Assembly: GCF_036231945.1 (NCBI RefSeq) | Contig: NZ_CP109599.1 | Span: forward strand, 434,001-498,000 | DNA length: 64,000 bases | Source of the DNA: Streptomyces sp. NBC_01429 | Lineage (GTDB): Bacteria > Actinomycetota > Actinomycetes > Streptomycetales > Streptomycetaceae | Direction of reading: 5' to 3' | In this document: positions 1-8,273 of the stretch, piece by piece | Numbering within the stretch: the first letter of the stretch is position 1 | How the letters are laid out: every line of letters starts with the position of its first letter | Notes under the pieces: generated by a model | The model's database searches: none | Seen by the model: only the letters and a program-made list of their open reading frames with translations | What the model was told of the DNA's origin: nothing | Position numbers and translations under genes: made by a program

Positions 1-1250
1 ACGACGAAGAGGACGACGAGCCAGGGGCCGCCGCTGACGGCGACGAGGGCGGTGGCGATGAACGGCGTGGTGCCGCCGAGCAGCATGACGTTGAGTTCAC
101 GGGACGCGGCGATCGCGGTGAACCGGTAGCGCGTCTCGAAGAGTTCGGCCAGGAAGGCGGACTGTGAGCCGAGCATGGCGCTCTGCCCGACCCCGTACGC
201 CACGGCCATGGCCAGGACGACGACGACCGGCTGCCTGGTGTCGAGCATCAGGAAGAAGGGCGGGATGTAGAGCGCCGTGAAGACGGCCCCGCCGGCCAGG
301 ACGGGCATCCGGCCGATCCGGTCGGAGAGAAGGCCGAAGAGCGGGACGGTGAAGATGCTGGTGCCGGTGGCCGCGATGACACCCACGGTGGCCACGGTCG
401 CGGACATGTCGAGTGTGTTCTTGATGTAGCTCAGCGAGAACGTGTTGACGAGGTAGCCGGCCACGTTCAGTCCGGAGCCGCAGAGCAGCCCGATGACGAG
501 CTGGCGGGGGCTCTCCCGCAGCGCCTGTATCAACGGGATCTTCTTCGGGGCGGCAGCCGTCCCCTGACCGGCGGTCTTCTTGGCTTCGAGGAACTCGGGG
601 GTCTCCTCGATCCTGCGGCGGATGAAGAGGGCCACACCGAAGATGACGAAGCTCGCGAGGAACGGGACGCGCCAGGCCCAGTCGAGCAGGACGTCGCGCG
701 GTACGGCGCCCAGGATGGCGAAGAACCCGGTGGACAGGACGAAGGCGAGTCCGACGGACGCCTGGGAGAACGAGGTGTAGAAGCCCCGGCGGTGTGCCGG
801 TGTGTACTCCGACACGGCGGTGACCGCTCCGGCGAACTCGGCTCCCGCGCCGAGCCCCTGGAGCATGCGGGTGAGGGCGAGCAGGATCGGCGCCCACACT
901 CCGATGGTCTCGTACGTGGGCAGCAGTCCGACGGCGACGGTGGCGGCGCCCATCAGGGTGATGGTGAAGATCAGGACGGGCTTGCGGCCCACCCGGTCCC
1001 CGACGTGTGCGGCGAGCAGGCCGCCGAGGGGCCGGACGAAGAAGGCCACGGCGAAGATGGCGAAGGAGGCGAGTGTGCCGGCCACGGTGGACTGGTCGGG
1101 GAAGAACAGGGGGCCGAACACCAGGGCCGAGGCGGCTCCGTAGAGCGCGAAGTCGTACCACTCGATGACCGTGCCGATGGAGCTGGCGATGACAACTCTT
1201 CTGGTGGCCCGCTTGTCGTACACGGGTGGAGAAGGCGGCTGCTGTGTCAC
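1..1250 (-). CDS. MFS transporter, metabolite:H+ symporter type (3' end outside window)
   Basis: The frame starting at GTG 1250 stays open to the window edge (about 416 codons), so the C-terminus is missing. The N-terminus reads VTQQPPSPPVYDKRATRRVV, followed by SSIGTVIEWYDFALYG, the hallmark first helix of the metabolite:H+ symporter subfamily (ProP, ShiA and dicarboxylate carriers). The loop signature GDRVGRKPVL follows helix 2. Many hydrophobic segments come after. AAAAGAG lies just before the GTG. It is the last gene of the minus-strand sugar-acid operon, 205 bases after the aldolase gene, so it is probably the uptake permease for the acid the operon degrades. The substrate cannot be read from sequence. 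Confidence 0.88.
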   Translation of the reverse strand, partial: MTQQPPSPPVYDKRATRRVVIASSIGTVIEWYDFALYGAASALVFGPLFFPDQSTVAGTLASFAIFAVAFFVRPLGGLLAAHVGDRVGRKPVLIFTITLMGAATVAVGLLPTYETIGVWAPILLALTRMLQGLGAGAEFAGAVTAVSEYTPAHRRGFYTSFSQASVGLAFVLSTGFFAILGAVPRDVLLDWAWRVPFLASFVIFGVALFIRRRIEETPEFLEAKKTAGQGTAAAPKKIPLIQALRESPRQLVIGLLCGSGLNVAGYLVNTFSLSYIKNTLDMSATVATVGVIAATGTSIFTVPLFGLLSDRIGRMPVLAGGAVFTALYIPPFFLMLDTRQPVVVVLAMAVAYGVGQSAMLGSQSAFLAELFETRYRFTAIAASRELNVMLLGGTTPFIATALVAVSGGPWLVVLFV

Positions 1251-1336
1251 GGTGACTCTTTTCTGGATCGCTGTTGCTGTTCGTCGTTGAAAGGCAGAAC
1301 GCGACGTGGGTCGATGAGCACCTGGCCGGGGCCGCT

Positions 1337-1362
1337 CCCCCGCACGCTCGGCGTGCGCGGGG
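1337..1362. terminator. Hairpin in the aldolase-permease gap
   Basis: The 205-base gap between the aldolase stop (1456) and the permease start (1250) contains CCCC-GCACGC, a 3-base loop, then GCGTGC-GC-GGGG, a near-perfect stem with one 2-base bulge. It has no T-run. It could be an intra-operon attenuator or a processing site that lowers permease expression. I see no gene in the rest of the gap. Confidence 0.35.
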
Positions 1363-1455
1363 AAGGGCCGGCCGCCCGGCACGGCGCCGGGCGCCGCGCG
1401 GGTACTGGGGAGGGGGGAAGCGGAAGGCGGTACGGGGCGACGCGGGACGGGGTCC

Positions 1456-2064
1456 TCAGCGCGCGGCGACCGCCTGCCGGAGCGCGGGGAGCGCCTCCGG
1501 GTCGGAGAGGGCCGAGCCGACGGCGACACCGCGGCAGCCGGCGGCGAGGAACGCGGCGGCGTTCGAGGCGTCCACCCCGCCCGTCGCGACGAAACGCGCC
1601 GTGGGGAACGGGGCGAGGTGGGCGGCTATCCAGTCGGGGCCCAGTTGTTTCGCGGGGAACGCCTTGAGCCAGGTGTGGCCGGCGGCGAGGGCCGTGGCGA
1701 TCTCGGTGGCGGTGGCCACGCCGGGCAGGTGGGGCAGGCCGAGGCGCGCCGACCCGGCGACGACCTCGGGGTGGAACCCGGGCGCCACCGTGAAGGCGGC
1801 GCCCAGGTCATGGACGGCGGTCAGCTGTTCGACCGAGGTGACCGTACCGGCACCGATCCGTTTGCCGAGGGGCGCGGCGGCGGCGATCGCCGCGCGCAGC
1901 GCGGGGAACGCGTCGGGGCTCTGTACGGGGACCTCGACCAGCTCCACTCCGAAGTCCCAGGCCCTCTCGCACATCTCCACCGTCTTTTCGGGGGTGAGAT
2001 TGCGGAAGATGCCCAGTACGGGGTTGCGTGCCAAGTGGTCCCGGAAGAATTCATCGGTTTCCAC
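1456..2064 (-). CDS. eda: KDPG/KHG-type aldolase (2-keto-3-deoxy-phospho sugar acid aldolase)
   Basis: This 202-residue protein has the length and (beta/alpha)8 pattern of the Eda family. K134 in HTWLKAFPAKQLG matches the Schiff-base lysine segment (FKFFPA-like), and E44 in VELVEVPVQSP matches the catalytic glutamate. GAGTV and ATGGV match phosphate-binding strands. The family cleaves 2-keto-3-deoxy-6-phosphogluconate or the galactonate analogue into pyruvate and a triose phosphate. Its start overlaps the end of the IclR gene by 14 bases, so translation is coupled. With the KDG-type kinase upstream it completes a phosphorylative branch. Which epimer it uses is not visible. Confidence 0.9.
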   Translation of the reverse strand: METDEFFRDHLARNPVLGIFRNLTPEKTVEMCERAWDFGVELVEVPVQSPDAFPALRAAIAAAAPLGKRIGAGTVTSVEQLTAVHDLGAAFTVAPGFHPEVVAGSARLGLPHLPGVATATEIATALAAGHTWLKAFPAKQLGPDWIAAHLAPFPTARFVATGGVDASNAAAFLAAGCRGVAVGSALSDPEALPALRQAVAAR

Positions 2065-2812
2065 GGTCGTCTCCTCTCCAGCCGAGTCTTTGGGACACCC
2101 GCTGAGCGGCGCGGCGGAACTCCTCGATGTGGCCGCGGAGTTCCTCCAGCGGCGCCGCGGCGCTCAGCGCGGTGATCGAAATGCCATGGGTCGCCCTGCC
2201 CCGGGCGTCGAAGACGGGCAGGGCGACGCAGTTGATGTAGTCCTCGTGTTCGCCGTTGTCCTCGGCCCAGCCGCGGGACCGGGTGAGGTCCAGCTCCGCT
2301 TCGAGGGTGCTCCGGTCGGTGACGGTGGTAGGGGTGTACCGCTCGTACGTCGCGTGGTCGAGGATGCGGGAGCGGGTCGCGTCGTCCTGGAAGGCGGCGA
2401 TGACCTTCGCCACGCCCGCGGTGTGTGTCTGTGCCGGGAGCCCGATCCGGGACCCCATGGCCACACTGCCGCGTCCGTCGATCTTGTCGACGTAGATGAT
2501 GCCGTCCCCGACGAGTTCGCCGAGGTGGACGGTGTGTCCGTACCGTTCGCTCAGCTCCTGGAGGACCGGCCGGGCCAGTGAGCGGGCCTCGACCTGGTCG
2601 AGCGCGAGCTGGCCCAGCGCGATGAGCTGGAAGCCCATGGCGTACCCGCCCTCGGGCAGCCGCCGGACGAACGCGCCTTCCTCCAGGGTCTGGAGCAGGC
2701 GCAGCGCGGTCGACTTGTGGACCCCGAGCCGTTCGGCGATCTCGCCCAGTGAGCGGGGCCTGTCCGAGACGAACCCGATGATGTCAATGGCGCGCGCTAC
2801 GGTCTGCGACAC
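2051..2812 (-). CDS. IclR-family transcriptional regulator
   Basis: About 253 residues from GTG 2812. An N-terminal winged helix (RSLGEIAERLGVHKSTALRL) is followed by an IclR effector domain ending near ITALSAAAPLEELRG. The GTG was chosen because VSQTVARAIDIIGFV is where the family's HTH domain normally begins; an ATG at 2869 would add 19 residues. The gene overlaps the kinase end by 29 bases and the aldolase start by 14, so it is embedded in the operon it probably controls. IclR proteins bind short palindromes at promoters, and one lies at 6903-6928 ahead of the operon. The inducer is probably an acid intermediate (inference). Confidence 0.88.
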   Translation of the reverse strand: MSQTVARAIDIIGFVSDRPRSLGEIAERLGVHKSTALRLLQTLEEGAFVRRLPEGGYAMGFQLIALGQLALDQVEARSLARPVLQELSERYGHTVHLGELVGDGIIYVDKIDGRGSVAMGSRIGLPAQTHTAGVAKVIAAFQDDATRSRILDHATYERYTPTTVTDRSTLEAELDLTRSRGWAEDNGEHEDYINCVALPVFDARGRATHGISITALSAAAPLEELRGHIEEFRRAAQRVSQRLGWRGDDRGNR

Positions 2813-3920
2813 GGATGGCCTGCCCTTCGATCGGCGGTACGGATGACGTACCGGTGTGCGGCGGACCATTCTCCAGCAGGGCGACGGCCTGGTGGGCGGG
2901 CGGCAGGTCGGCGTGATCGGAGGACGACATCAGCACCTGGGAGGCGGCGTAGTGGCCGAGCCGCAGCCGGGTCTCCTGGTCCCGGCCGTCCAGCAGTCCG
3001 CTGAGCCAGCCCGCCGCGAAGGCGTCGCCCGCGCCGACGGCGTCGACGACCTCCACCTTCCGCGCCGGTGCGCGGAAGAGGCCGTCGGGGGTGAAGGCGA
3101 CCGCCTCGACGGCGGCGTCCTTGACGACGAGGTGGGCGGGTTCCGGCAGCAGGTCGCGCACGCTGCGTGCGTCGGAGGTCCCCCACAGCGCCTGGGCCTC
3201 GTCCCGGCCGACGAAGACGATGTCGCTGCGCCGGGCCAGGTCGAGGAGTTCCGCCGGGCCCCGGCCGGGGCCCCAGAGGACGGGTCGGTGGTTGACGTCG
3301 AAGCTGAGCGGGGCCGGTCCCAGCGGGCGGTCGCGCACCAGGTGCCGTACGAGGTCCAGGCTCTGCCCGGAGATCGCCGCGGTGATGCCGGACAGGTGGG
3401 TGAGACGGGCGGGCCTGGTGCGCCAGGCCGCGATGTCGCCGGTGTGCATCGCGGTCGCCGCCGAACCGGTCCGGTAGTAGAAGACCTGGGTGCCCTCGTC
3501 GGTGGGGTGCTTGAAGTAGACGGCGGTGGGACGCACCGCGTCGCGCCGTACGAGCCCCACGTCCACGCCCTGGCCGCGCAGTGTGCCGGTGATCAGTTCG
3601 CCGAACGGGTCGGCGCCGACGGCGCCCGCCCAGGCCGTGGTGTGGCCGAGCCGGGCCATGAGGGCCGCGACGTTCGACTCGGCCCCGCCGGGGCGCAGTA
3701 CGAAGGTGTTGTCGGTGGTCAGCCCGCCGCCGTGGCTCGGTGTGACCATCACCATCGTCTCGCCGATGGCGAGCAGGTCGAGCGGGGCCGCGGTGGGGGT
3801 GTCCGTGGTGGGAGTGCCCGTGGTGGGAGTGCCCGTGGTGGGAGTGCCCGTGGTGGGAGTGCCCGTGGTGGGAGTGCCCGTGGTGGGAGTGTCCGTGGTG
3901 GGAGTGTCCGTGTCCGTCAT
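2784..3920 (-). CDS. kdgK: PfkB-family sugar-acid kinase (2-keto-3-deoxygluconate kinase-like)
   Basis: 378 residues from ATG 3920, which overlaps the preceding dehydrogenase stop as ATGA. PfkB signature 1 is seen in GGAESNVAALMARLG and signature 2 in DAVGAGDAFAAGWLSG, where the Asp after GAG is the catalytic base. DLLAIGETMVMV is the typical ribokinase-fold first strand. KDG kinases phosphorylate 2-keto-3-deoxy acids ahead of KDPG-type aldolase, and the aldolase lies two genes downstream. Unusual: residues 1 to about 44 are a threonine-rich tandem repeat (PTTGT units) absent from ordinary family members, then PLDLLAIG begins the fold. The C-terminus also has about 25 extra residues overlapping the IclR start. 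Exact substrate is uncertain. Confidence 0.87.
   Translation of the reverse strand: MTDTDTPTTDTPTTGTPTTGTPTTGTPTTGTPTTGTPTTDTPTAAPLDLLAIGETMVMVTPSHGGGLTTDNTFVLRPGGAESNVAALMARLGHTTAWAGAVGADPFGELITGTLRGQGVDVGLVRRDAVRPTAVYFKHPTDEGTQVFYYRTGSAATAMHTGDIAAWRTRPARLTHLSGITAAISGQSLDLVRHLVRDRPLGPAPLSFDVNHRPVLWGPGRGPAELLDLARRSDIVFVGRDEAQALWGTSDARSVRDLLPEPAHLVVKDAAVEAVAFTPDGLFRAPARKVEVVDAVGAGDAFAAGWLSGLLDGRDQETRLRLGHYAASQVLMSSSDHADLPPAHQAVALLENGPPHTGTSSVPPIEGQAIRVADRSARH
3792..3910. repeat. 15-bp tandem repeat inside the kinase gene
   Basis: About eight copies of a 15-base unit (GTGGTGGGAGTGCCC on the + strand, with CCC/TCC variants) encode PTTGT or PTTDT in the kinase N-terminus. The unit is a multiple of three, so copy-number change keeps the reading frame. 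Near-identity of the copies suggests recent expansion by slippage. Confidence 0.9.
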
Positions 3921-4909
3921 GACAGCGCACCGCTGCGGACGGTGTTCCTCGGCGGGATGCCGTCGAGGCATCCGACGAGGTTCTCCACGACCTCGGCGGC
4001 CCTGTCCTGGTAGGTGTTGTCGGCCGTGCCCGAGTAGTGGGGGGTCATGATGACGTTGTCCAGCTCCGTGAAGGGGTGGGACGAGGGCGGAACGGTGCCG
4101 CCGGCGGCCGGGGTGGTCCACACGTCGAGGGCTGCGGAGGCGATGGTTCCGTCCCGCAGCGCCGTGTAGAGGGCCGCCTCGTCGACCACGGCTCCCCTCC
4201 CGACGTTGACCAGCGTGCCGCTCGCGCCCAGCCGCCGGAGGCGGGCAGCGCCGATGAGGCCGCGGGTCTCGTCGGTGAGCGGGCAGGCCACGACCAGGAC
4301 GTCGCAGGCGTCGATCAGTTCGTCGAGCGCGTCCATGCCGTCGGTCCACTCCAGGTCCGGGTCGGTGGTGTCGCGGTGGCGCGCGGAGCGCCGTACCCCG
4401 ATCGGCACCATGCCCACGGCCCGGGAGAGCCGGGCGATGGCCCGGCCGATGTGTCCCAGGCCGATGATGCCGACGACGGTGCCGGGCAGAGTGGCGAACA
4501 GCGGCGCCGTGGGGTCGGTCATCCGGGTCCGCCAGCGCCCCTGCCGCAGCTCCGCGTCACGCCACAGCAGGTGGCGGCGGGCCGCGAGGGTGACCATCAG
4601 GACGTGCTCGGCGATGGAACGGCCGTGGCCGTAGGCGTTGGCGACCGTGACGGAGGCGGGCAGTGCGTCGAGCGCCACGTGGTCGGTGCCCGCGGCGGTG
4701 ATCTGGAGGAAGGCGAGGCCGGGGCCGGCGGCGCGGGCACACTCCTCGTCGAAGTGGACCCCGACATAGGCGTCGGCGCGGCTGATCCCTTCGAGGAGCC
4801 GGGCCCGGTCGGTGAAGGGGACACGGGTCAGTTCGACGGTGCGGCCGGCCAGGTCCGCGCTGTCGCGCAGGTACGGCCAGACGTTCTCGTCGGAGACGAC
4901 GACGCGCAT
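3917..4909 (-). CDS. D-2-hydroxyacid dehydrogenase (NAD-binding)
   Basis: 330 residues from ATG 4909, one base after the SDR stop. The Rossmann fingerprint is GTVVGIIGLGHIGRAIA. NVGRGAVVDEAAL carries the substrate-binding Arg, and MTPHYSG supplies the catalytic His. The usual Glu in the DVFExEP segment is not obvious: here it reads ALDVWTTPAAGG, a variant that also occurs in some subgroups. It reduces a 2-keto acid or oxidises a 2-hydroxy acid with NAD(P). Its stop overlaps the kinase start (ATGA). In this operon it may handle a side product or an alternative acid substrate; the exact role is unclear. Confidence 0.83.
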   Translation of the reverse strand: MRVVVSDENVWPYLRDSADLAGRTVELTRVPFTDRARLLEGISRADAYVGVHFDEECARAAGPGLAFLQITAAGTDHVALDALPASVTVANAYGHGRSIAEHVLMVTLAARRHLLWRDAELRQGRWRTRMTDPTAPLFATLPGTVVGIIGLGHIGRAIARLSRAVGMVPIGVRRSARHRDTTDPDLEWTDGMDALDELIDACDVLVVACPLTDETRGLIGAARLRRLGASGTLVNVGRGAVVDEAALYTALRDGTIASAALDVWTTPAAGGTVPPSSHPFTELDNVIMTPHYSGTADNTYQDRAAEVVENLVGCLDGIPPRNTVRSGALS

Positions 4910-4910
4910 C

Positions 4911-5747
4911 TCAGCCCCCGTCCGGCCGGTAGGCGCTGTTGTCGATGTACATGCGATTCCAGACCGGTGTGACGACCAGTTCGTTGACACACACGTGGGG
5001 CGGCAGCGCCGTCACGGAGGCGACGACGTCCGCGACGTCCTCCGGGACGAGCATGCGGGCGATCTCCTCGGGCGGCGGCGGGACGGGCCGGGTGCGCAGA
5101 ATCGGTGTGTCCACCTCCCCGGGACAGAGATGGGTGGCCCGCACTCCGTGGCGCCCCTCCTGGTCGTTGAGCGTCTCGACCAGCGAGCCCAGCGCCGTCT
5201 TGCCGGCGCTGTAGGCGGCCCCGGCCGCGGACATGTAGTGCCGGCCGGCCCAGGAGGACACGACCACGATCTGGCCGAAGCCCGCCGCTCTGAACCCGGG
5301 GAGGACCGCGAGCACGCAGCGCACCACCGCGTTGAGGTTGGTGTCGACGACCCGGTCGAAGTCTTTGCCGGTCAGCTCCGCCCACCAGCGGTTGGGCACG
5401 TTGGTGCCGGCCGAACAGACCAGCACCTCCAGTGGTCCGGCGCCGTCCGCGGCGGCGCGGTGGGCCGCCGTCACCGACTCCTCGTCCGTCACGTCGACCG
5501 GTACGGACACGGCCAGGCCGCCCGCGGCGGTGATCTCGGCGACGGTCTCCGCCAGCAGGGCTTCGCGTCGGCCGGAGACGGCGACGCGGTAGCCGTCGCG
5601 CGCCAGGCGCAGCGCCGTGGCGCGGCCGATGCCGCTGCCGCCGCCGATGACCCAGGCGCCCCGGGGCGCGGGGGCTCCGCCCGTGCGCGTCGTGTCCGTA
5701 CTCGCTGTTTCCGTACCCGCTGTTTCCGTACCCGCTGTGTCCGTCAT
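4911..5747 (-). CDS. Short-chain dehydrogenase/reductase (SDR)
   Basis: 278 residues. The cofactor motif GGGSGIGRA, the CSAGTN strand (variant of NNAG), catalytic Ser in VVSSWAGR and Tyr/Lys in AAYSAGKTAL mark a classical SDR. CPGEVDTPILRT follows as expected. It probably oxidises a sugar or deoxy-acid hydroxyl in the pathway. The first about 24 residues (MTDTAGTETAG...) are a Thr/Glu/Gly low-complexity tract before the Rossmann fold, similar in style to the kinase and the alcohol dehydrogenase of the same operon. ATG 5747 overlaps the preceding gene's stop by 4 bases. Confidence 0.87.
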   Translation of the reverse strand: MTDTAGTETAGTETASTDTTRTGGAPAPRGAWVIGGGSGIGRATALRLARDGYRVAVSGRREALLAETVAEITAAGGLAVSVPVDVTDEESVTAAHRAAADGAGPLEVLVCSAGTNVPNRWWAELTGKDFDRVVDTNLNAVVRCVLAVLPGFRAAGFGQIVVVSSWAGRHYMSAAGAAYSAGKTALGSLVETLNDQEGRHGVRATHLCPGEVDTPILRTRPVPPPPEEIARMLVPEDVADVVASVTALPPHVCVNELVVTPVWNRMYIDNSAYRPDGG

Positions 5748-6880
5748 GCGTTCCCCTGGTTTCCGGAGGTGTGGCCCGGCTCGATCAGTACCTTCACACT
5801 GCCCTCGCCACCGCCCGCGGCGGCGAGCGCGTCCGCCGCCTCGTCGAGCGGGAAGGTGCGGGTGGGAAGGGTGGACAGCCCCAGCTCGTCCGTCTCGATG
5901 AGGCCGATCGCCGTGATGAAGTCGTCGCGGGTGTACACCCGGGTGCCGATCAGCCGGTGTTCGGCGAAGTTGACCGTGCGGAGGTCCACCGGCGGCGGTG
6001 TCTTGTAGACGCCGACGACGACGATGGTGCCCTGGATCCGGGCCGCCCCGGTGAGCTGGAGCGCGACCGACGGATGCCCCGCCGAGTCGAAGACGAGGTC
6101 GGCGCCCTCGCCCCCGGTGCGCTCCCGGATCAGCGCCGGGGTGTCGTCACCTGCGGCCAGTGTGGCGAAGCCGTACCGTTCCGCGATCTCGCGCCGCCAG
6201 GCGTTGGGCTCGACGATCAGCACGTCCCCGGCCCCGCCGCGGCGGGCGACCAGCGCGGTGAACAGCCCGATCGGGCCCGCGCCGAAGACCACGACGGTGG
6301 CGCCGGCGGTCAGCCCGGAGCGGGCCACCGCGTGCACCGCCACGGCCAGTGGTTCGGCGAGTGCGGCCAGTCCGGGCGGGACGGCCGGCGCCACCGGGTG
6401 GACGGCGGCGGCGCGTACGGAGACGTACCCGGCGAGGCCGCCCGGCTCGTCCACTCCGTACAGACCGAGCGCGGCGCACACGTGGGCGTTGCCGGACGCG
6501 CAGGCGCGGCACGGCGGTACGGTGCCGCGGTCCGCGCAGGCGATCAGCGGCCGTACGGCGACCTGGGTGCCGACCGGCGGGGCGTCGGCCGTGCCGGACG
6601 CCGCGACCGTACCGACGAACTCGTGGCCGAGGATCACACCGGGCTCGGCGCGGGCGTGCTGACCGCGCAGGATCGCCAGGTCCGAGCCGCACACTCCGAC
6701 CCGGGTGACCTCGACCAGCACGCGGCCCGGCGGGACGGGCGGGACGGGCGCCTCGTGCTCTTCGAGGCGGCCGGGTCCGGCCCACGACACGGCGCGCATC
6801 GTGCCGGTGCCGGTGTCAGAGCCCGTGTCGGAGCCGGTGTCCGTGTCCGGGCCCGATGGGGTGTCCGATCCGGTGTCCAA
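5744..6880 (-). CDS. Zinc-dependent alcohol/sugar dehydrogenase (MDR family)
   Basis: 378 residues, first gene of the minus-strand operon. The start is set at TTG 6880 because AGGAGG lies 5 bases upstream; an in-frame ATG at 6928 would put its coding start inside the operator. Catalytic zinc residues are seen in GVCGSDLA and GHEFVG, the four-Cys structural zinc loop in CADRGTVPPCRACASGNAHVC-like spacing, and the NAD fingerprint in VFGAGPIGL. The family oxidises polyols, aldoses or sugar acids (sorbitol, threonine or galactonate-type enzymes). Residues 1-27 are a Thr/Asp/Gly-rich tract, the third such N-terminus in this operon. Confidence 0.87.
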   Translation of the reverse strand: MDTGSDTPSGPDTDTGSDTGSDTGTGTMRAVSWAGPGRLEEHEAPVPPVPPGRVLVEVTRVGVCGSDLAILRGQHARAEPGVILGHEFVGTVAASGTADAPPVGTQVAVRPLIACADRGTVPPCRACASGNAHVCAALGLYGVDEPGGLAGYVSVRAAAVHPVAPAVPPGLAALAEPLAVAVHAVARSGLTAGATVVVFGAGPIGLFTALVARRGGAGDVLIVEPNAWRREIAERYGFATLAAGDDTPALIRERTGGEGADLVFDSAGHPSVALQLTGAARIQGTIVVVGVYKTPPPVDLRTVNFAEHRLIGTRVYTRDDFITAIGLIETDELGLSTLPTRTFPLDEAADALAAAGGGEGSVKVLIEPGHTSGNQGNA

Positions 6881-6902
6881 AACGTCCTCCTGGTTGCGTA
6901 TG

Positions 6903-6928
6903 TTGCAATGCCTTAGCGGCATGTGCAA
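6903..6928. promoter_or_regulatory. Imperfect palindrome at the operon start, candidate IclR operator
   Basis: TTGCA-ATGCC, a short spacer and GGCAT-G-TGCAA form arms that match except for one inserted base. The site abuts the -10 box of the minus-strand promoter and covers its expected transcription start, a good position for repression. It is 71 bases upstream of the divergent dehydratase start, so it could control both directions. Assignment to the IclR protein is inferred from proximity. Confidence 0.6.
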
Positions 6929-6958
6929 AACATAGGTCGGTCGGGTTTAAGGTGTCAA
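6929..6958 (-). promoter_or_regulatory. Sigma-70-type promoter of the sugar-acid operon
   Basis: On the minus strand TTGACA (6953-6958), an 18-base spacer and TATGTT (6929-6934) give a perfect -35 and a good -10. The first gene starts 49 bases further on at TTG 6880. Such a consensus-like promoter in Streptomyces usually needs a repressor, in keeping with the adjoining palindrome. Confidence 0.65.
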
Positions 6959-6998
6959 CGGCCCGGACGGGTATGCCGACCGGAGAGAGGACAGATCC

Positions 6999-8183
6999 GT
7001 GGAGATCATCAACGTCGAAGCACGACACGTCGCCCGGTCGATGTGGGGCAACTTCTGGCAGCAGCAGAAGAGCGTCAGGGGGCCGAGCCCGATGAACGGA
7101 TTCGCGCGCCGCGGGGACGGCTGGTCCTGGTACACCTGGCCACAGGGCATCGTCGTCGTACGCGTCACACTCGCCGACGGCACCACCGGCCTCGGCTACT
7201 CCGAGGACGGCATCGGGGCGGCCACACTGATGGTCAACGAGCACCTCGGGCGCATCGCCACCGGGCTCGACGCGCAGGCGACCGAGCAGATCTGGGAACA
7301 GCTGTACCGGTCGTCGATCGTGTACGGCCGCAAGGGCGCGGCGATCGAGGCGATGAGCGCCATCGACATCGCGGTCTGGGATGCCGTGGGCAAGTCACTG
7401 GGCCGGCCGGTCTACCAGCTGCTGGGCGGAGAACACGGCAGGGAGGTCCGCGCGTACGCCAGCAAGGTGCAGCCCGACGACGATCCGGCCGAAGTCCGGC
7501 GCATGGCACGGGACTACGCGGAGCGGGGCTACACGGGGGTCAAGGCGAACTGGCCGTACGGTCCGGCCGACGGGCGCCGCGGGCTCCTCGCCAACCTCCG
7601 CCATATCGAGGCCGTTCGCGACGAGTTGGACGACGACATCGAGCTGATGAGCGACGCCTACATGGGGTGGGACCGCGCGTTCGCCGTCGAGATGCTGCGC
7701 GGCCTGTCGGGGCTCGGCCTGCGCTGGGTCGAGGAGCCGCTCGTCCCGGACGATGTGGCGGGCCACGCGATGCTCCGCGACCTGGGCCTGGTGCCCATCG
7801 CGACCGGCGAGCACGAGTTCACCCGGTACGGCTTCCAGCACCTCATCGACGCCGGAGCGGCGGACGTGCTGCAACCGGACGTGCACCGGGTCGGTGGCAT
7901 CACCGAACTGCGGCGGGTGTGCCAGATGGCCTCCGGCGCCGGTCTCGACGTCATCCCGCACGTCTACTCGGCGGCCACCCTGCACGTCGTGCTGTCACAG
8001 CCGGGCTGCACCTGGATCGAGCACCTCACCAACCCGTCCTACTGGGGACAGGACCAGCGGGTGGAGCCGCTGTTCCTCGGGGAGCCCGAAGTGATCGACG
8101 GACGGCCGCAGTTGCCGACGGAGCCCGGCATCGGGCTGCGGGTCAACGAGAAGGCCATGCCGGAGCTGGCCGACTGGGCGTAG
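6999..8183 (+). CDS. Enolase-superfamily sugar-acid dehydratase (mandelate racemase group, rhamnonate dehydratase-like)
   Basis: 394 residues. Metal ligands fit D in ELMSDAYMGW, E in RWVEEPLVP and E in ATGEHEFTRYG; the general-base His is in DVIPHVYS. The long N-terminal loop (NFWQQQKSVRGPSPMNGF) and KANWPYGPADG resemble L-rhamnonate dehydratase more than gluconate or galactonate dehydratases, but that is from memory of the family. It removes water from an aldonic acid to give a 2-keto-3-deoxy acid, the substrate of the kinase encoded on the other strand. It diverges from that operon across a shared 118-base regulatory gap. GAGAGAGGA lies upstream of the ATG. Confidence 0.86.
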   Translation: MEIINVEARHVARSMWGNFWQQQKSVRGPSPMNGFARRGDGWSWYTWPQGIVVVRVTLADGTTGLGYSEDGIGAATLMVNEHLGRIATGLDAQATEQIWEQLYRSSIVYGRKGAAIEAMSAIDIAVWDAVGKSLGRPVYQLLGGEHGREVRAYASKVQPDDDPAEVRRMARDYAERGYTGVKANWPYGPADGRRGLLANLRHIEAVRDELDDDIELMSDAYMGWDRAFAVEMLRGLSGLGLRWVEEPLVPDDVAGHAMLRDLGLVPIATGEHEFTRYGFQHLIDAGAADVLQPDVHRVGGITELRRVCQMASGAGLDVIPHVYSAATLHVVLSQPGCTWIEHLTNPSYWGQDQRVEPLFLGEPEVIDGRPQLPTEPGIGLRVNEKAMPELADWA

Positions 8184-8273
8184 CCGAGGGGGCCGCGGGC
8201 GCGATCGGTGACCGACGCGATCGGTGACCGAGCAGACAGCGGCTCAGGTCGTACGGAGTCCGGGACCCGGGTC

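Noticed and set aside
97..1161. 354-residue Arg/Pro-rich frame on the minus strand
   Set aside because: Out-of-frame shadow of the MFS transporter, whose own frame has helix motifs and runs off the window.
3792..3910. Short regular repeats, possible CRISPR
   Set aside because: Units are 15 bases with no spacers and lie inside a coding sequence; same reasoning for 25296-25343 and 31364-31398.
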